Shown piece by piece: positions 53,576 to 62,564 of a stretch of DNA of 64,000 nucleotides. Numbering within the stretch: position 1 is the stretch's first letter; every line of letters starts with the position of its first letter. The notes under the pieces are model-generated. The model was given only the letters and a program-made list of their open reading frames with translations. It did not search any database and was not told the origin of the DNA. The stretch lies in NCBI RefSeq assembly GCF_003591515.1, contig NZ_QZCG01000011.1, forward strand, positions 62,001-126,000, given 5' to 3'. Source of the DNA: Paracoccus onubensis. Its GTDB lineage: Bacteria > Pseudomonadota > Alphaproteobacteria > Rhodobacterales > Rhodobacteraceae. The position numbers and the translations under genes were made by a program.

Positions 53576-53599
53576 GTAACCGCCCCGAAAGGCGGTCAC
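53576..53599. terminator. Hairpin between dnaA and dnaN
   Basis: GTAACCGCC and GGCGGTCAC form a stem with a 6-nt CCGAAA loop (one mismatch) in the dnaA-dnaN spacer. This could moderate dnaN expression. Confidence 0.4.
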
Positions 53600-53623
53600 A
53601 AGGATAACATGAAACGATCGGTT

Positions 53624-54994
53624 TCAGGCTTCAAGTTGCCTGCGAAGCAAGGCGATATCCTCGGACAAACCGGTATCCGCATCGGACAGCTCCTCGATCT
53701 TGCGGACGCCATGCATGATCGTCGTATGATCGCGCCCGCCGAACCTGCGCCCGATCTCGGGCAGCGAACGATTGGTCAGTTGCTTCGACAGATACATGGC
53801 GATCTGACGCGGACGCGCCACGTTCCGCGCCCGTTTCGGTCCAATCATGTCAGCAAGGCGGATATTGTAATGCTCTGCCACCTTGCGCTGGATATCGTCG
53901 ATAGAGATCTTGCGGTCATTCGTGCGCAAGATGTCAGTCAGGCATTCCTGCGCCACTTCCAGGGTGATCTCGCGCTGCAAAAGGCTGGCATGCGCAAAAA
54001 GCCGCTGCAACGCGCCTTCAAGCACGCGGACATTGGTGGTGATGCGACTCGCCAGAAATTCCAGCACGCCATTGCCGATCCGCAGATCGGCTTGTTGCTG
54101 GCGGAATACCTCGGTCTTGGATTGAAGGATACCAAGCCGCAATTCGTAGGTGGTAGGATGCAGATCCACGATCAGCCCGCATGACAAGCGTGACTTGATC
54201 CGCTCTTCCAGCCCCTTGATCTCGGCCGGGGTGCGATCCGCGGAAATGACGATCTGCTTGCCCTGATCAACCAGAGCATTGAACGTGTGGAAAAATTCTT
54301 CCTGCGTGCTTTCCTTGCCAGCGATGAACTGCACGTCATCGACCATCAGCATGTTCACATTGCGGAACATGCCCTTGAAATCCATGATCGTGCTTTCCCG
54401 CAAAGCCTGCACGAAGCGGTACATGAACTGCTCGGCCGATAGGTAAAGCACCCGCGCAGACGGATCGCGCTGCTGATAGGCATGTGCGATTGCATGCATC
54501 AGGTGGGTTTTGCCCAGTCCCACACCGCCATAAAGGAATAGCGGGTTGAACCCGACGGGCCCGCCCTCGGATACGCGGCGGGCAGCGGCATGCGCCAGCT
54601 CGTTGGGCTTGCCGACCACGAAATTGCCGAAAGTATAGCGCGGATCCAGCGGCGCACCGAGTTCCGGCCGGTCATGAACCGCATCGGCCACGGGCGCTGC
54701 GGCCTTGGCAGGGCGGGATCGGGTTTTTTGCCCGCTATCCGACGAATCCTGCGCGCGCGAGGCGACGTCGAATCGCAACCGTTCGACCTGCTGGCCGCTG
54801 CGGGATAATTCTCCGATGATATCATCCGCGAAATGCCTGCTGACCCAGTCCGAGATGAATCGGGTCGGGCTGTTGAAACGGGCGATCCCGTCTTCAACGC
54901 CCATCAGGCGAAGGGGCTTGATCCAGTGGTTGAAATTGTTTGGTCCAACGGATCTTTCCAGCTTGATACATGCTTGCCCCCAAATTTCGTCCAT
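53624..54994 (-). CDS. dnaA: Chromosomal replication initiator protein DnaA
   Basis: The protein has 456 residues from ATG 54992-54994 (MDEIWGQACIKLER); a TTG 14 codons earlier is also in frame. Domain I is at the N-terminus. The AAA+ domain has LFLYGGVGLGKTHLMHAI, and domain IV has the DnaA-box helix-turn-helix GRRFGGRDHTTIMHGVRKIE. It starts the dnaA-dnaN-recF series. The 5' leader holds two strong hairpins (55091-55134). Confidence 0.97.
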   Translation of the reverse strand: MDEIWGQACIKLERSVGPNNFNHWIKPLRLMGVEDGIARFNSPTRFISDWVSRHFADDIIGELSRSGQQVERLRFDVASRAQDSSDSGQKTRSRPAKAAAPVADAVHDRPELGAPLDPRYTFGNFVVGKPNELAHAAARRVSEGGPVGFNPLFLYGGVGLGKTHLMHAIAHAYQQRDPSARVLYLSAEQFMYRFVQALRESTIMDFKGMFRNVNMLMVDDVQFIAGKESTQEEFFHTFNALVDQGKQIVISADRTPAEIKGLEERIKSRLSCGLIVDLHPTTYELRLGILQSKTEVFRQQQADLRIGNGVLEFLASRITTNVRVLEGALQRLFAHASLLQREITLEVAQECLTDILRTNDRKISIDDIQRKVAEHYNIRLADMIGPKRARNVARPRQIAMYLSKQLTNRSLPEIGRRFGGRDHTTIMHGVRKIEELSDADTGLSEDIALLRRQLEA

Positions 54995-55036
54995 CGTTTC
55001 GCCCAGCCCTGATTCTGTCCGACCCATGCCAGTCAA

Positions 55037-55440
55037 TCCGGCAAGTGTCCTGTCCCGCTTTCATTCTGGGAGACCGATAGGCGACAATCGACCCGGGCGG
55101 CCGCAATGCGGCCGCCAGACCGGGTTTCAACCCGTAACAGTTTTAGACACGGGGTTCAGAAGGCCAGTGGCAGCCGGCCGTCAAAACCCCAAGGGAAGAA
55201 GAAATATTCTTCATCACCCTACCACATCATAAGATCCGAATCGACTTCCGATCACGACGTGGCTTGTCCCCCAAATGCGACGTGAATCGCAGCCTGAAAT
55301 TTGCAACAGTGAGACCGTTTGTGCAACTGAACTATGCGCTTGACAGAGATTGCCGGTGAACGAATCTGCAATCTCATTGACTCATAAGAGAAAATTTCAA
55401 AATTGTTGAGTTTGAAAGACTTAGCTTTATTCTCTGCAAA
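55037..55440. other. Non-coding region upstream of dnaA, possible replication-origin or dnaA control region
   Basis: About 400 nt without a credible gene. At 55091-55134 two adjacent perfect hairpins occur, GGCGGCCGC-AAT-GCGGCCGCC and CGGGTT-TC-AACCCG. Four GANTC (CcrM-type) sites lie within about 150 nt (near 55238, 55284, 55361 and 55379). An AT-rich tract runs at 55375-55440. No cluster of DnaA boxes is visible; the nearest match is TTATCCGCA at 55468-55476. Origin function is possible but weakly supported. Confidence 0.4.
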
Positions 55441-55444
55441 TGCG

Positions 55445-55489
55445 AAAAACCAAAGCCGGACATACGGTTATCCGCATGTCCGGCTTTGG
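55445..55489 (-). terminator. Intrinsic terminator of rpsT
   Basis: CCAAAGCCGGACAT (55450-55463) pairs perfectly with ATGTCCGGCTTTGG (55476-55489), with an inner CGG/CCG pair. On the minus strand it is followed by TTTTTCGC. The loop contains TTATCCGCA, one mismatch from a DnaA box. Confidence 0.85.
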
Positions 55490-55547
55490 TGATTACGGCT
55501 TATCATACCGTATCAAAGCATTTTTCCGTTGTGCCGAAGCAGCTGGC

Positions 55548-55817
55548 TCAGGCTGCGGAAAGTGCTTTCACACGAGAAGAAAGGCGCGACATTTTCCGCG
55601 CTGCAGTATTTTTGTGCACGATGCCTTTGGTGACGCCACGCATCAGTTCGGGCTGGGCAGCTTTCAGTGTTTCGCGTGCGGTTTCGGCATTGCCCGAGGC
55701 AATCGCCTCTTCGACCTTGCGCAGATAGGTACGAATGCGCGACCGGCGGGCTTTGTTGACCTCGGTCTTGCGCAGGGTCTGGCGCGCGCGCTTCTTGGAT
55801 TGGGGCGTATTTGCCAT
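55548..55817 (-). CDS. rpsT: 30S ribosomal protein S20
   Basis: The 89-residue basic protein begins [20 protein letters not shown] and has the three-helix S20 composition. It binds 16S rRNA. Its place upstream of dnaA is common in alphaproteobacteria, and its terminator is at 55445-55489. Confidence 0.97.
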   Translation of the reverse strand: MANTPQSKKRARQTLRKTEVNKARRSRIRTYLRKVEEAIASGNAETARETLKAAQPELMRGVTKGIVHKNTAARKMSRLSSRVKALSAA

Positions 55818-55922
55818 ATCTATGCGGTTCCGACTGTTTTCGGGTGAATTCTTGAAGCCGCGCTTCTACGCGCGGCGGAAAAGCAAGTCAACCGTTCCCG
55901 GCGATTCTTTTCTCGCATCCGC

Positions 55923-56699
55923 CTATTTGTCGCGGAACTGTGGCTCGCGCTTTTCGATAAAGGCGGCCATGCCCTCTTTCTGATCCTCGGTCGCGAACAT
56001 GGAATGGAAGCTGCGGCGCTCGAACAGAAGACCCTCGCGCAGACTCACCTCGTAGGAGCGGTTGACCGATTCCTTTACCGCCTTGGCCGTAACCGCGGAT
56101 TTCTCGGCGATCTTCCGGGCTGCGGACATGGCCTCGGGAATCACCTTCGGCGTCGGCACCACGCGGCTGACAAGGCCCGAACGTTCCGCCTCGGCCGCAT
56201 CCATGAAGCGGCCGGTCAGATTCATGTCCATGGCCTTGGATTTGCCGACGAACCGGGTCAGGCGCTGGGTGCCGCCGATCCCGGCCACCACGCCCAGATT
56301 TATCTCGGGCTGGCCGAATTTGGCATTCTCGCCGCAGATGATGAAATCGCACATCATCGCCAGTTCACAACCGCCGCCCAATGCATAGCCGCTGACGGCG
56401 GCGATCATTGGCTTGCGCACACGCTGAATCGCCTCGATCTTCGCACCGAAAAGGTCCTCGCCATAGACATCAACGAAGCTTTTCTCGGACATTTCCTTGA
56501 TATCCGCACCCGCAGCAAAGGCCTTTTCGTTCCCCGTCAGGACAATGCAGCGTACCTTGTCGTTCTGGTCCGCCTCGGTCAACGCCCGCGACAGCTCATC
56601 AACAAGCTTGCTGTTGAGCGCGTTAAGAGCCTCGGGACGATTAAGACGAATCAGGGCAATCTGATCCTCTATTTCCACGATTATCGTTTCATAAGCCAT
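55923..56699 (-). CDS. Enoyl-CoA hydratase
   Basis: The protein has 258 residues from ATG 56697-56699. It is a crotonase fold with the oxyanion motif GADIKEM and both catalytic glutamates, E112 ([12 protein letters not shown]) and E132 ([10 protein letters not shown]). It hydrates enoyl-CoA in beta-oxidation. The full-length start [13 protein letters not shown] is the family's usual start. It lies alone upstream of rpsT. Confidence 0.95.
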   Translation of the reverse strand: MAYETIIVEIEDQIALIRLNRPEALNALNSKLVDELSRALTEADQNDKVRCIVLTGNEKAFAAGADIKEMSEKSFVDVYGEDLFGAKIEAIQRVRKPMIAAVSGYALGGGCELAMMCDFIICGENAKFGQPEINLGVVAGIGGTQRLTRFVGKSKAMDMNLTGRFMDAAEAERSGLVSRVVPTPKVIPEAMSAARKIAEKSAVTAKAVKESVNRSYEVSLREGLLFERRSFHSMFATEDQKEGMAAFIEKREPQFRDK

Positions 56700-56798
56700 T
56701 AGATCGGCCCTCATTGCTGTTAAGCATCGCCCGACTCCTAGCAGGGTGCCGGCAAGGTGGCCAGTATCGCGATGACGGATCCCGCCATCATTCCCCGA

Positions 56799-57395
56799 TC
56801 AGTCGATATGCGCCGATAATGCCCGTCCAAGTGCGAATGCGCGCTGTTCAAGCAGCACCGGTGTTTCGCAGACATAGGTCAGGGACTGCTGGCGCTCGGT
56901 AAGGATACGCTGGTCCCAGTCAAGCGCCTCTTCCTCGGCGTCGATCGCGTCGAAATCGGGTTCCTCGGCGGCTTCCAGTTCTTCCATCCGGGCGCGGCGT
57001 TCTTCGATCCTTTTGGAAATTGCGACCTGGCTTTCTCCGTAACGCGCAATTCCGGCGATGATCGCGCTCCTCTCGGGCTCGATCCGATTGAAGATCGCCA
57101 CCATAAGCGCCGTAAGCCTGGAAGCATCCGCCTGCTTGGCGAATTCGGCGATCTCGGCCTCGGCCTCTTCCAGAGGCAGGCGGCGTTGCTCCAACCGGTC
57201 GGCCAGAGCGGCGATCTCGGGATCCCTCGCCAATTCCTCGGTTTCTTCATCCGGTGGGGGTCCGGACCAGACCTGCCCAAGGGATAAATGCGGCTGCTTG
57301 CGTTGAATGCATGGCCAGGTCGGGTCGACGCCGCCGCTTGCCGCCAAAGCCGAGCCCGCTGCCATCGCAAGAATCAGTGTCAGGATATATTTCAT
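56799..57395 (-). CDS. Secreted coiled-coil hypothetical protein of the PQQ accessory cluster
   Basis: The protein has 198 residues from ATG 57393-57395, overlapping the ABC-2 permease stop. The signal peptide is MKYILTLILAMAAGSALA. The mature part starts SGGVDPTWPCIQRKQPHLSL and continues as charged helices rich in Glu, Ala and Arg (likely coiled coil, about residues 55-170). A second Cys is near the end in YVCETPVLLEQRAFAL, so the two cysteines could pair. I do not recognise a domain. Position at the end of the ABC operon suggests a periplasmic partner of the exporter. Confidence 0.75.
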   Translation of the reverse strand: MKYILTLILAMAAGSALAASGGVDPTWPCIQRKQPHLSLGQVWSGPPPDEETEELARDPEIAALADRLEQRRLPLEEAEAEIAEFAKQADASRLTALMVAIFNRIEPERSAIIAGIARYGESQVAISKRIEERRARMEELEAAEEPDFDAIDAEEEALDWDQRILTERQQSLTYVCETPVLLEQRAFALGRALSAHID

Positions 57396-58213
57396 GCCCT
57401 TCCCTTTCTTCGCGCCCAAAGGCCCTTTGCCGGATCATACATGAATACCGCTGCCCCGAAGAACCCCGCCAAACAGCCTAAAACCACCCCAAAAGACAGC
57501 CAGTTCACCTGCATATACAGCGCGAAGCGAATCAATTCGACAGCATGGGTGAACGGGTTGAAGGCGCAGATATCGTGCAGGATCGTCGAACTCTCGCGCA
57601 TCCGCCACAAGGGATAAAGCGCGGAAGAGGCAAAAAACATCGGAAAGATAACGAAATTCATCACTCCGGCGAAATTCTCGAGTTGCCTGATCGCCGAGGA
57701 CAGGAACAGCCCCATCGCCCCCAGCATCAGCCCCGACAGGATCAGGGCAGGCAGAACCGCCAGATAGCCGGATATGGGCGGACGCACATCCCAGAACCAC
57801 GCGATGGCAAGGAATGTGTAGACCTGGATCACCGAGACCACCACGCCCGCGATCAGTTTCGCGCCCAGCAGGAACCAGCGTGGAAACGGACTGACCAGCA
57901 GGGTCCGCATTGCCCCGGTCTCCCGGTCATAAACCATCGACAGCGAGGATTGCATCCCGTTGAACAGCTGAATCATCGCGCAAAGGCCGGGCGTCACATA
58001 GACCTCGTAAAGCACATAGGTCTGATAGGGCTCGGTGATCGACAGGCCCAGAACCGCCCTGAACCCGGCGGCGAAGATGAACAGCCAGACCAGCGGCCTG
58101 ACCAGCGCCGCCAGAAACCGCCCCCGCTGGTTGACGAAGCGCAATGTTTCACGGCGGGCGATACCGAGGAATGCCGTAAACCATGCACGGGGCGGAAAGG
58201 CGATATCGCTCAT
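57392..58213 (-). CDS. ABC-2 type permease of the PQQ-dependent alcohol dehydrogenase-linked exporter
   Basis: The 273-residue protein has about six membrane helices and the ABC2_membrane architecture (LVRPLVWLFIFAAGFRAVLG, GAMRTLLVSPFPRWFLLGAK). It overlaps the ATPase gene by 4 nt and the coiled-coil protein gene by 4 nt. Permeases of this type with a PQQ-system ATPase, YVTN protein and binding protein form a known conserved neighbourhood of quinoprotein dehydrogenases. The cargo is unknown. Confidence 0.88.
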   Translation of the reverse strand: MSDIAFPPRAWFTAFLGIARRETLRFVNQRGRFLAALVRPLVWLFIFAAGFRAVLGLSITEPYQTYVLYEVYVTPGLCAMIQLFNGMQSSLSMVYDRETGAMRTLLVSPFPRWFLLGAKLIAGVVVSVIQVYTFLAIAWFWDVRPPISGYLAVLPALILSGLMLGAMGLFLSSAIRQLENFAGVMNFVIFPMFFASSALYPLWRMRESSTILHDICAFNPFTHAVELIRFALYMQVNWLSFGVVLGCLAGFFGAAVFMYDPAKGLWARRKGRA

Positions 58214-58932
58214 GCCGAGACACCGGTCAGATCCAGGAATGCCTGTGTCAGCCCCCGCTGGCCCGCGATCTCGGTGGCGGTTCCCCGCCGCAGCACTTCG
58301 CCCCGATGCAGGATCACCAGATCGTCTCCGGGCTGGATTTCATCCATGAGATGCGTGGCCCACAGGACCGATACGCCATTCCTTGCGATCAGATCGCGGG
58401 TCAGTTCCAGCACCTCGGCCCGGGATTTGACATCAAGCCCTACCGTCGCCTCGTCCAGCAACAGGATATCCGGCTGATGAATCAGGGCGCGGGCGATCTC
58501 GGCCCTGCGCTGCTGGCCACCCGACAGCGACGACACCCGGTCCCCGGCCTTTCCCTCCAGTCCGACCTGGGCCAGCATCTCGCCTATCCGCCCGGCCGCC
58601 TGACGGCGCGGAATACCATGCAGGCTGGCGTGGTAGGCAAGGTTCTGGCGCACGGTCAGATCGGCATCCATGGCGCGGCTTTGGAACACCACGCCCAGAC
58701 GGGCAAGCGCCTGCGCGGGTTGACGCCGCAGATCATAGCCGGCGACCCGGATCACACCGGAACTATTGTTGTAAAGCCGCGTGATCAGCGAAAACAGCGT
58801 GGTCTTGCCCGCACCGTTCACGCCAAGCAATGCCGTGAACCCGCTGCCCGGCACCGTCAGCGAAACATCCTTCAGCGCCTCGACGGCGCCGAAGCTGTGA
58901 CTGACCCGATCTATTTCAAGAGCTGCGGCCAA
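58210..58932 (-). CDS. ABC transporter ATP-binding protein of the PQQ-linked exporter
   Basis: The 240-residue ATPase has Walker A GVNGAGKTT (about residues 38-46), signature LSGGQQRRAEIARALI and Walker B ILLLDEATVGLD. It resembles the ATPase of PQQ-dependent alcohol-dehydrogenase clusters. It is coupled to the ABC-2 permease and lies 6 nt downstream of the Asp-rich secreted protein gene. Confidence 0.9.
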   Translation of the reverse strand: MAAALEIDRVSHSFGAVEALKDVSLTVPGSGFTALLGVNGAGKTTLFSLITRLYNNSSGVIRVAGYDLRRQPAQALARLGVVFQSRAMDADLTVRQNLAYHASLHGIPRRQAAGRIGEMLAQVGLEGKAGDRVSSLSGGQQRRAEIARALIHQPDILLLDEATVGLDVKSRAEVLELTRDLIARNGVSVLWATHLMDEIQPGDDLVILHRGEVLRRGTATEIAGQRGLTQAFLDLTGVSA

Positions 58933-58938
58933 TGTCGA

Positions 58939-59508
58939 CTACTGAATGTTGAACACGGCTTGCTGCGTTTCACCGGAAGAGCCGGGGATCGACAGGGTGT
59001 AGCGCCCCGGAACAATCGCGATAAAGCTCATGCTGGCGGTGCCGGCATCATCGAATTCAAGGCTGTGTACCCCCATGGGCCGGATCTCGATATCGTTGAT
59101 GACAACCTCGTTCACCCAGACGGCGCGGAAGAAATCCCCACCGGAAAGAGCCAGTTCCTGACTGCCATCCGCATTGATATCGATCCGGTAATAACCGCCG
59201 GATTTCAGAGTATACTCATCCGTCGCCACCGGCTGCCCCGACGCAAGCGTCAGCGGCGCCAGATCGGTCCGGTTGTCACGCGCCAATACCCCGGAAAACC
59301 CATAATCGAACTTGCCGGCCGCCTCGTGAACGCCTTCGCCGCCGCCACCGGCTTCCTCATCCTCATCGTCGTCATCATCGTCTTCCTGAGTAGCAACTGC
59401 CGCCGCGTCGGAATTCTCCGTTGCGGAATCGCCCTCGGTTTTGTCCTGCGCAGCGGCGGGCACGGCCAGTCCGGCCAGGATCATCAGAATTGCCAGTATA
59501 CGGGTCAT
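58939..59508 (-). CDS. Asp-rich secreted hypothetical protein
   Basis: The protein has 189 residues: a signal peptide (residues 1-20, ending AAA/QD), a linker with an acidic run of 11 consecutive Asp/Glu at residues 42-52, a Gly-rich hinge (54-58), and then an all-beta-looking domain (68-189) with DINADGSQEL at 110-119, a calcium-loop-like DxNxDG. No family is recognised. The acidic tract and DxNxDG suggest Ca2+ or lanthanide binding, relevant to PQQ dehydrogenases, but this is speculation. It is cotranscribed with the exporter genes downstream. Confidence 0.75.
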   Translation of the reverse strand: MTRILAILMILAGLAVPAAAQDKTEGDSATENSDAAAVATQEDDDDDDEDEEAGGGGEGVHEAAGKFDYGFSGVLARDNRTDLAPLTLASGQPVATDEYTLKSGGYYRIDINADGSQELALSGGDFFRAVWVNEVVINDIEIRPMGVHSLEFDDAGTASMSFIAIVPGRYTLSIPGSSGETQQAVFNIQ

Positions 59509-59555
59509 GTCTCTCTCCTTGAATTTCCGAATCCTTCAAACCAGGCGGATTCCCG

Positions 59556-59648
59556 TTTCTTCTTCTTTGTCCAAATACCTCCGGGGATCGCCGGCAGGTG
59601 CGCCACTGGTTCGGGAACCAGCCGGCGACGGGCTGGCCCCCGGCCATC
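59556..59648 (-). repeat. Dispersed intergenic repeat, copy 6 (long form, minus strand)
   Basis: Read on the minus strand: a GGCCGGGGGCCAGCCCG lead-in, a hairpin with TCGCCGGC/GCCGGCGA arms (59588-59595, 59621-59628) enclosing CCGAACCAGTGGCGCACC, then CCCCGGAGGTATTTGGACAA and AGAAGAA. It fills the gap between the YVTN gene and the Asp-rich protein gene. Its interior matches copies 1 and 2. Confidence 0.8.
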
Positions 59649-59660
59649 GCGGAATGCAAA

Positions 59661-60620
59661 TCAGTCCGGAGCGACAACAACCCCCCAGGGCTGCTGCCCC
59701 ACCGGCACCGATTTCACCACTTCGAGCGATTCGACATCGATCACCGAGACATCGTTCGAATTGCCGTTGGTCGTGAACAGAAGCTTCTCATCCGGAGTGA
59801 AAGCCATCTGCCAGACGCGCTGCCCGACCAGAAGATATTCCAGCACCTCGTCCGTTTCCCCATCGATCACCGCAACCCGGTTCGCCGGACCAAGGGCCAC
59901 GAAGACGCGGCTACCATCCGATGTGACCCGCACACCCACCGGCTGAATGGCCTCTGGCAGAACACCGGGGATCTCGAATTCGATCTTATGCACGATCTCC
60001 TGCGTCGCCGGATCGATCACACTGACCGTTCCGCCGATTTCCGCACTGACATAAAGCTTGCTGCCATCGTGATTGTATTCCGCAAAGCGTGGACGGCTGT
60101 CGACCAGCACATTGGCGGTGATCTCGAATGTCTCGCTGTCGATGAAATGGGCCATATTGGTGGTTTCAGAGGTGTTGATCACCACCTTGCCATCCGGACT
60201 GACCCCCATCCCCTCGGGTTCGACGCCCACCGGGATCTCGGCCAGCACCTGATGGGTTTCCGTATCCACGACCGTTACCAGGTTATCGTCCTCGTTTGCG
60301 ATATAAAGCGGGTTTCCGGACGGGTGCAGCACGAATAATTCGGGATCGGGACCGGACGGAAGCGTGTGGGTCTCTTCCATCGTCTCGGGATCGAAAACCC
60401 GCACAAGATCATCGTCGGAGGCACAGACATAAAGTTCCTTGCCGTCCGGGCTGATGGTGATGCCACGCGGGCGGTTACCGACAGGATAGCTGCCGATCAC
60501 CTCGAGCGTTTCGCTGTCGAGAACGGTGACATCGTTGCCTTTCTCGTTACTGACGAAAACCCGGTTGGCCAACACAGGAGTCGCAGCAAGGCAAAGTACA
60601 AGCGTCAGAAGATGTTTCAT
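59661..60620 (-). CDS. PQQ-dependent catabolism-associated YVTN beta-propeller protein
   Basis: The protein has 319 residues from ATG 60618-60620, with a signal peptide (MKHLLTLVLCLAATPVLA). About seven YVTN-type repeats are visible, each like NRVFVSNEKGNDVTVLD, NPLYIANEDDNLVTVVD or KLYVSAEIGGTVSVID. Such propellers occur beside PQQ-dependent alcohol dehydrogenases. It is periplasmic and lies 8 nt downstream of the binding-protein gene. Confidence 0.9.
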   Translation of the reverse strand: MKHLLTLVLCLAATPVLANRVFVSNEKGNDVTVLDSETLEVIGSYPVGNRPRGITISPDGKELYVCASDDDLVRVFDPETMEETHTLPSGPDPELFVLHPSGNPLYIANEDDNLVTVVDTETHQVLAEIPVGVEPEGMGVSPDGKVVINTSETTNMAHFIDSETFEITANVLVDSRPRFAEYNHDGSKLYVSAEIGGTVSVIDPATQEIVHKIEFEIPGVLPEAIQPVGVRVTSDGSRVFVALGPANRVAVIDGETDEVLEYLLVGQRVWQMAFTPDEKLLFTTNGNSNDVSVIDVESLEVVKSVPVGQQPWGVVVAPD

Positions 60621-60628
60621 ATCACCTC

Positions 60629-61819
60629 TCAGAAGGTACATTCGGTTTCGGAGCGGTCGATGCCCAATGTGTCAAGCTGACTGACCTGATGCAGATATTC
60701 GTCCTGCGGGCTGACCGAGGTCAGCAGCAGGTCGGTTACCAGCAGGATGGGCTGACGAACCTGATGGTCCCAATCGCGCATGGTCAGTTTCTGTCCCTTG
60801 AACCCGGCGACTTCGAACTGGTCCGACAGCATGAATTCCTTGAGCGTAGCGGGATCGCTGGACTGGCTGCGCGTCGCCGCCTCGCCGATCATGCGAAGGG
60901 CCAGCCATGTCAGATAATCCTCGTCCCGCATCGGACGGTTGGTCAGTTTCTCGAAGCGGTTCTGGAACTGGCTCGCGCCCCATGCTTCCATGGCCGCATG
61001 CCATGCACGGGGCATCAGCCCGGCCGAGCCGGTAACGGGCCGCGGATCCCATGTCTGATAAGGCAGATATCCGGCGAAGATCCCTGCGTCATCGGCAGCG
61101 ACCACGACGTCATGTTCGGCCGCGCGCTGGGTAAAGACCGGCATCTGCTTCTGGACCTGCACATGGCCGGAATCGGTCCGGCGGGCGCCTCCGGTATCTT
61201 CGTAAACCCGCTCTTCCACGATCTTCGCGCCGAATTTCGTTGCCGAGCGCCGCAATGCTTCGGCGAAAGCGGCATCTTCGGGATGACTGCCCTCGATCAG
61301 GAACCAGCGGGACCATTTCTTCCACATGAGGAATTGCGCCAGACCATCGGCAAGCATCGCGTGACTGGGCGCGACGTGAATCGTGTTCGCCCGGCAATCC
61401 GTGCCGCGCAGGTTGTCACCATGCGCGGTCGCATTGAACAGCATCACCCGATCGCCCGCGTGATCGGCAAGCGACAGCATGGTTTCGTCATCGGCAAGAA
61501 CCACGATGAACTCCACGCCCTCGTCGATCAGCCGATCCATTTCATCCGCAGCGGCGTCAGGCGTCGTGACGACCTCCTCCGCTTCGAAATCCTGGCCCAT
61601 GAAACGGCCCGTGGTATCGTTGTCCTCGATGGCCAGACGCGCGCCGGCGAAACCCAGATCCTCGGGTGGCAATTCCAGTCGGGAAATGGGCGGCAGGCCG
61701 GCTTCCTCGACGCGCAGAACCGCCGAGGGAATAAGCGTCGCCTCGGGTTGATCCTGCGCCGCGACCGGAGCGGACATCATCCAGACTCCAGCCAAAAGTA
61801 GTATGATTCTCTTGAACAT
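60629..61819 (-). CDS. ABC transporter substrate-binding protein of the PQQ-dependent dehydrogenase cluster
   Basis: The 396-residue protein has a signal peptide (MFKRIILLLAGVWMMSAPVAAQ) and a type-1 periplasmic-binding fold similar to branched-chain amino-acid receptors (LGFAGARLAIEDNDTTGRFM, EGSHPEDAAFAEAL). It is the first gene of the minus-strand accessory operon. Proteins of this type are conserved next to PQQ alcohol dehydrogenases. It is not obviously an importer part, since the ABC genes downstream are of the exporter (ABC-2) type. Confidence 0.88.
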   Translation of the reverse strand: MFKRIILLLAGVWMMSAPVAAQDQPEATLIPSAVLRVEEAGLPPISRLELPPEDLGFAGARLAIEDNDTTGRFMGQDFEAEEVVTTPDAAADEMDRLIDEGVEFIVVLADDETMLSLADHAGDRVMLFNATAHGDNLRGTDCRANTIHVAPSHAMLADGLAQFLMWKKWSRWFLIEGSHPEDAAFAEALRRSATKFGAKIVEERVYEDTGGARRTDSGHVQVQKQMPVFTQRAAEHDVVVAADDAGIFAGYLPYQTWDPRPVTGSAGLMPRAWHAAMEAWGASQFQNRFEKLTNRPMRDEDYLTWLALRMIGEAATRSQSSDPATLKEFMLSDQFEVAGFKGQKLTMRDWDHQVRQPILLVTDLLLTSVSPQDEYLHQVSQLDTLGIDRSETECTF

Positions 61820-62000
61820 TTCGTTCCTCTCCCACTCGGTATACTGCGGGCACGAAGGTCCTGCGGCAAGCCGGTTTATCTTCCCGGTTGTATCGGGAAC
61901 ATTTGGCTACAGCTTTGGTCTTATGGACGTCGATCGATGCGACGTGCAATTTCGTTCGGGCCCGCCATTCACGGCGAATTACTGTAAAGGAACAGGGAAT
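61820..62000. promoter_or_regulatory. Divergent promoter region of the PQQ accessory operons
   Basis: 181 nt separates the minus-strand binding-protein operon from the plus-strand MxaD-like gene. It must hold both promoters. I cannot pick a convincing -35/-10 pair or a repeat by eye. Confidence 0.35.
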
Positions 62001-62561
62001 ATGAAACTGAAAGCGCTTGCCGCCGTCGCATTTGGCGCGGCTTTGGTATTCGCGGGTATGGCGAATGCGCACGGCCCCTCGCGGCAAAAGGTCGAGATGA
62101 GTGTGACGTTGAATGCCAGCCCGGACGAAGTCTGGGAATTAATCGGGAATTTCAATGACATGAACTGGCATCCCGCTATCGACTCCACCGAGATGACACC
62201 GGAAGGCGCGCCCGCCGATGTGCCTGATGAATCCACCCGTGTGCTGCATCTGAAGGCCGATGAAGGCGATCCGACCATCACCGAACAGTTGATGGCGATC
62301 GATCCCGAGAAACACATGTATAAATACATGATCACCGAAGTCGCCGTCGAGGTCCTGCCGGTCACGAATTACTCATCGACCCTGCAGGTCAATGACAAGG
62401 ACGGCAAGGCCGAGGTGATCTGGAAAGGCGGGTTCTATCGCGGTTTTCCGAACAATAATCCACCGGCAGAGCTGAATGACGAAGCTGCCATCGCGGCGGT
62501 CGAGGGCATCTATCAGGCCGGTATAGATGCATTGACCGAGCAATTCGGAAAGGCCGAGTAA
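62001..62561 (+). CDS. MxaD-like secreted SRPBCC (START-fold) protein
   Basis: The protein has 186 residues from ATG 62001, after an AGGGA ribosome-binding site; a longer frame upstream is not needed. The signal peptide ends at ANA/HG. The mature part is an SRPBCC domain (MSVTLNASPDEVWELIGNFN, DMNWHPAIDS), as in MxaD, which stimulates electron transfer between methanol dehydrogenase and cytochrome cL. It is followed after 3 nt by a second YVTN protein. This supports a link to methanol-type dehydrogenases such as MxaF or XoxF. The link is by family and context. Confidence 0.85.
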   Translation: MKLKALAAVAFGAALVFAGMANAHGPSRQKVEMSVTLNASPDEVWELIGNFNDMNWHPAIDSTEMTPEGAPADVPDESTRVLHLKADEGDPTITEQLMAIDPEKHMYKYMITEVAVEVLPVTNYSSTLQVNDKDGKAEVIWKGGFYRGFPNNNPPAELNDEAAIAAVEGIYQAGIDALTEQFGKAE

Positions 62562-62564
62562 ACC

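Noticed and set aside
55037-55547. Definite replication origin
   Set aside because: Only one near-match DnaA box is visible and it is inside a terminator loop. Kept as a low-confidence possibility only.
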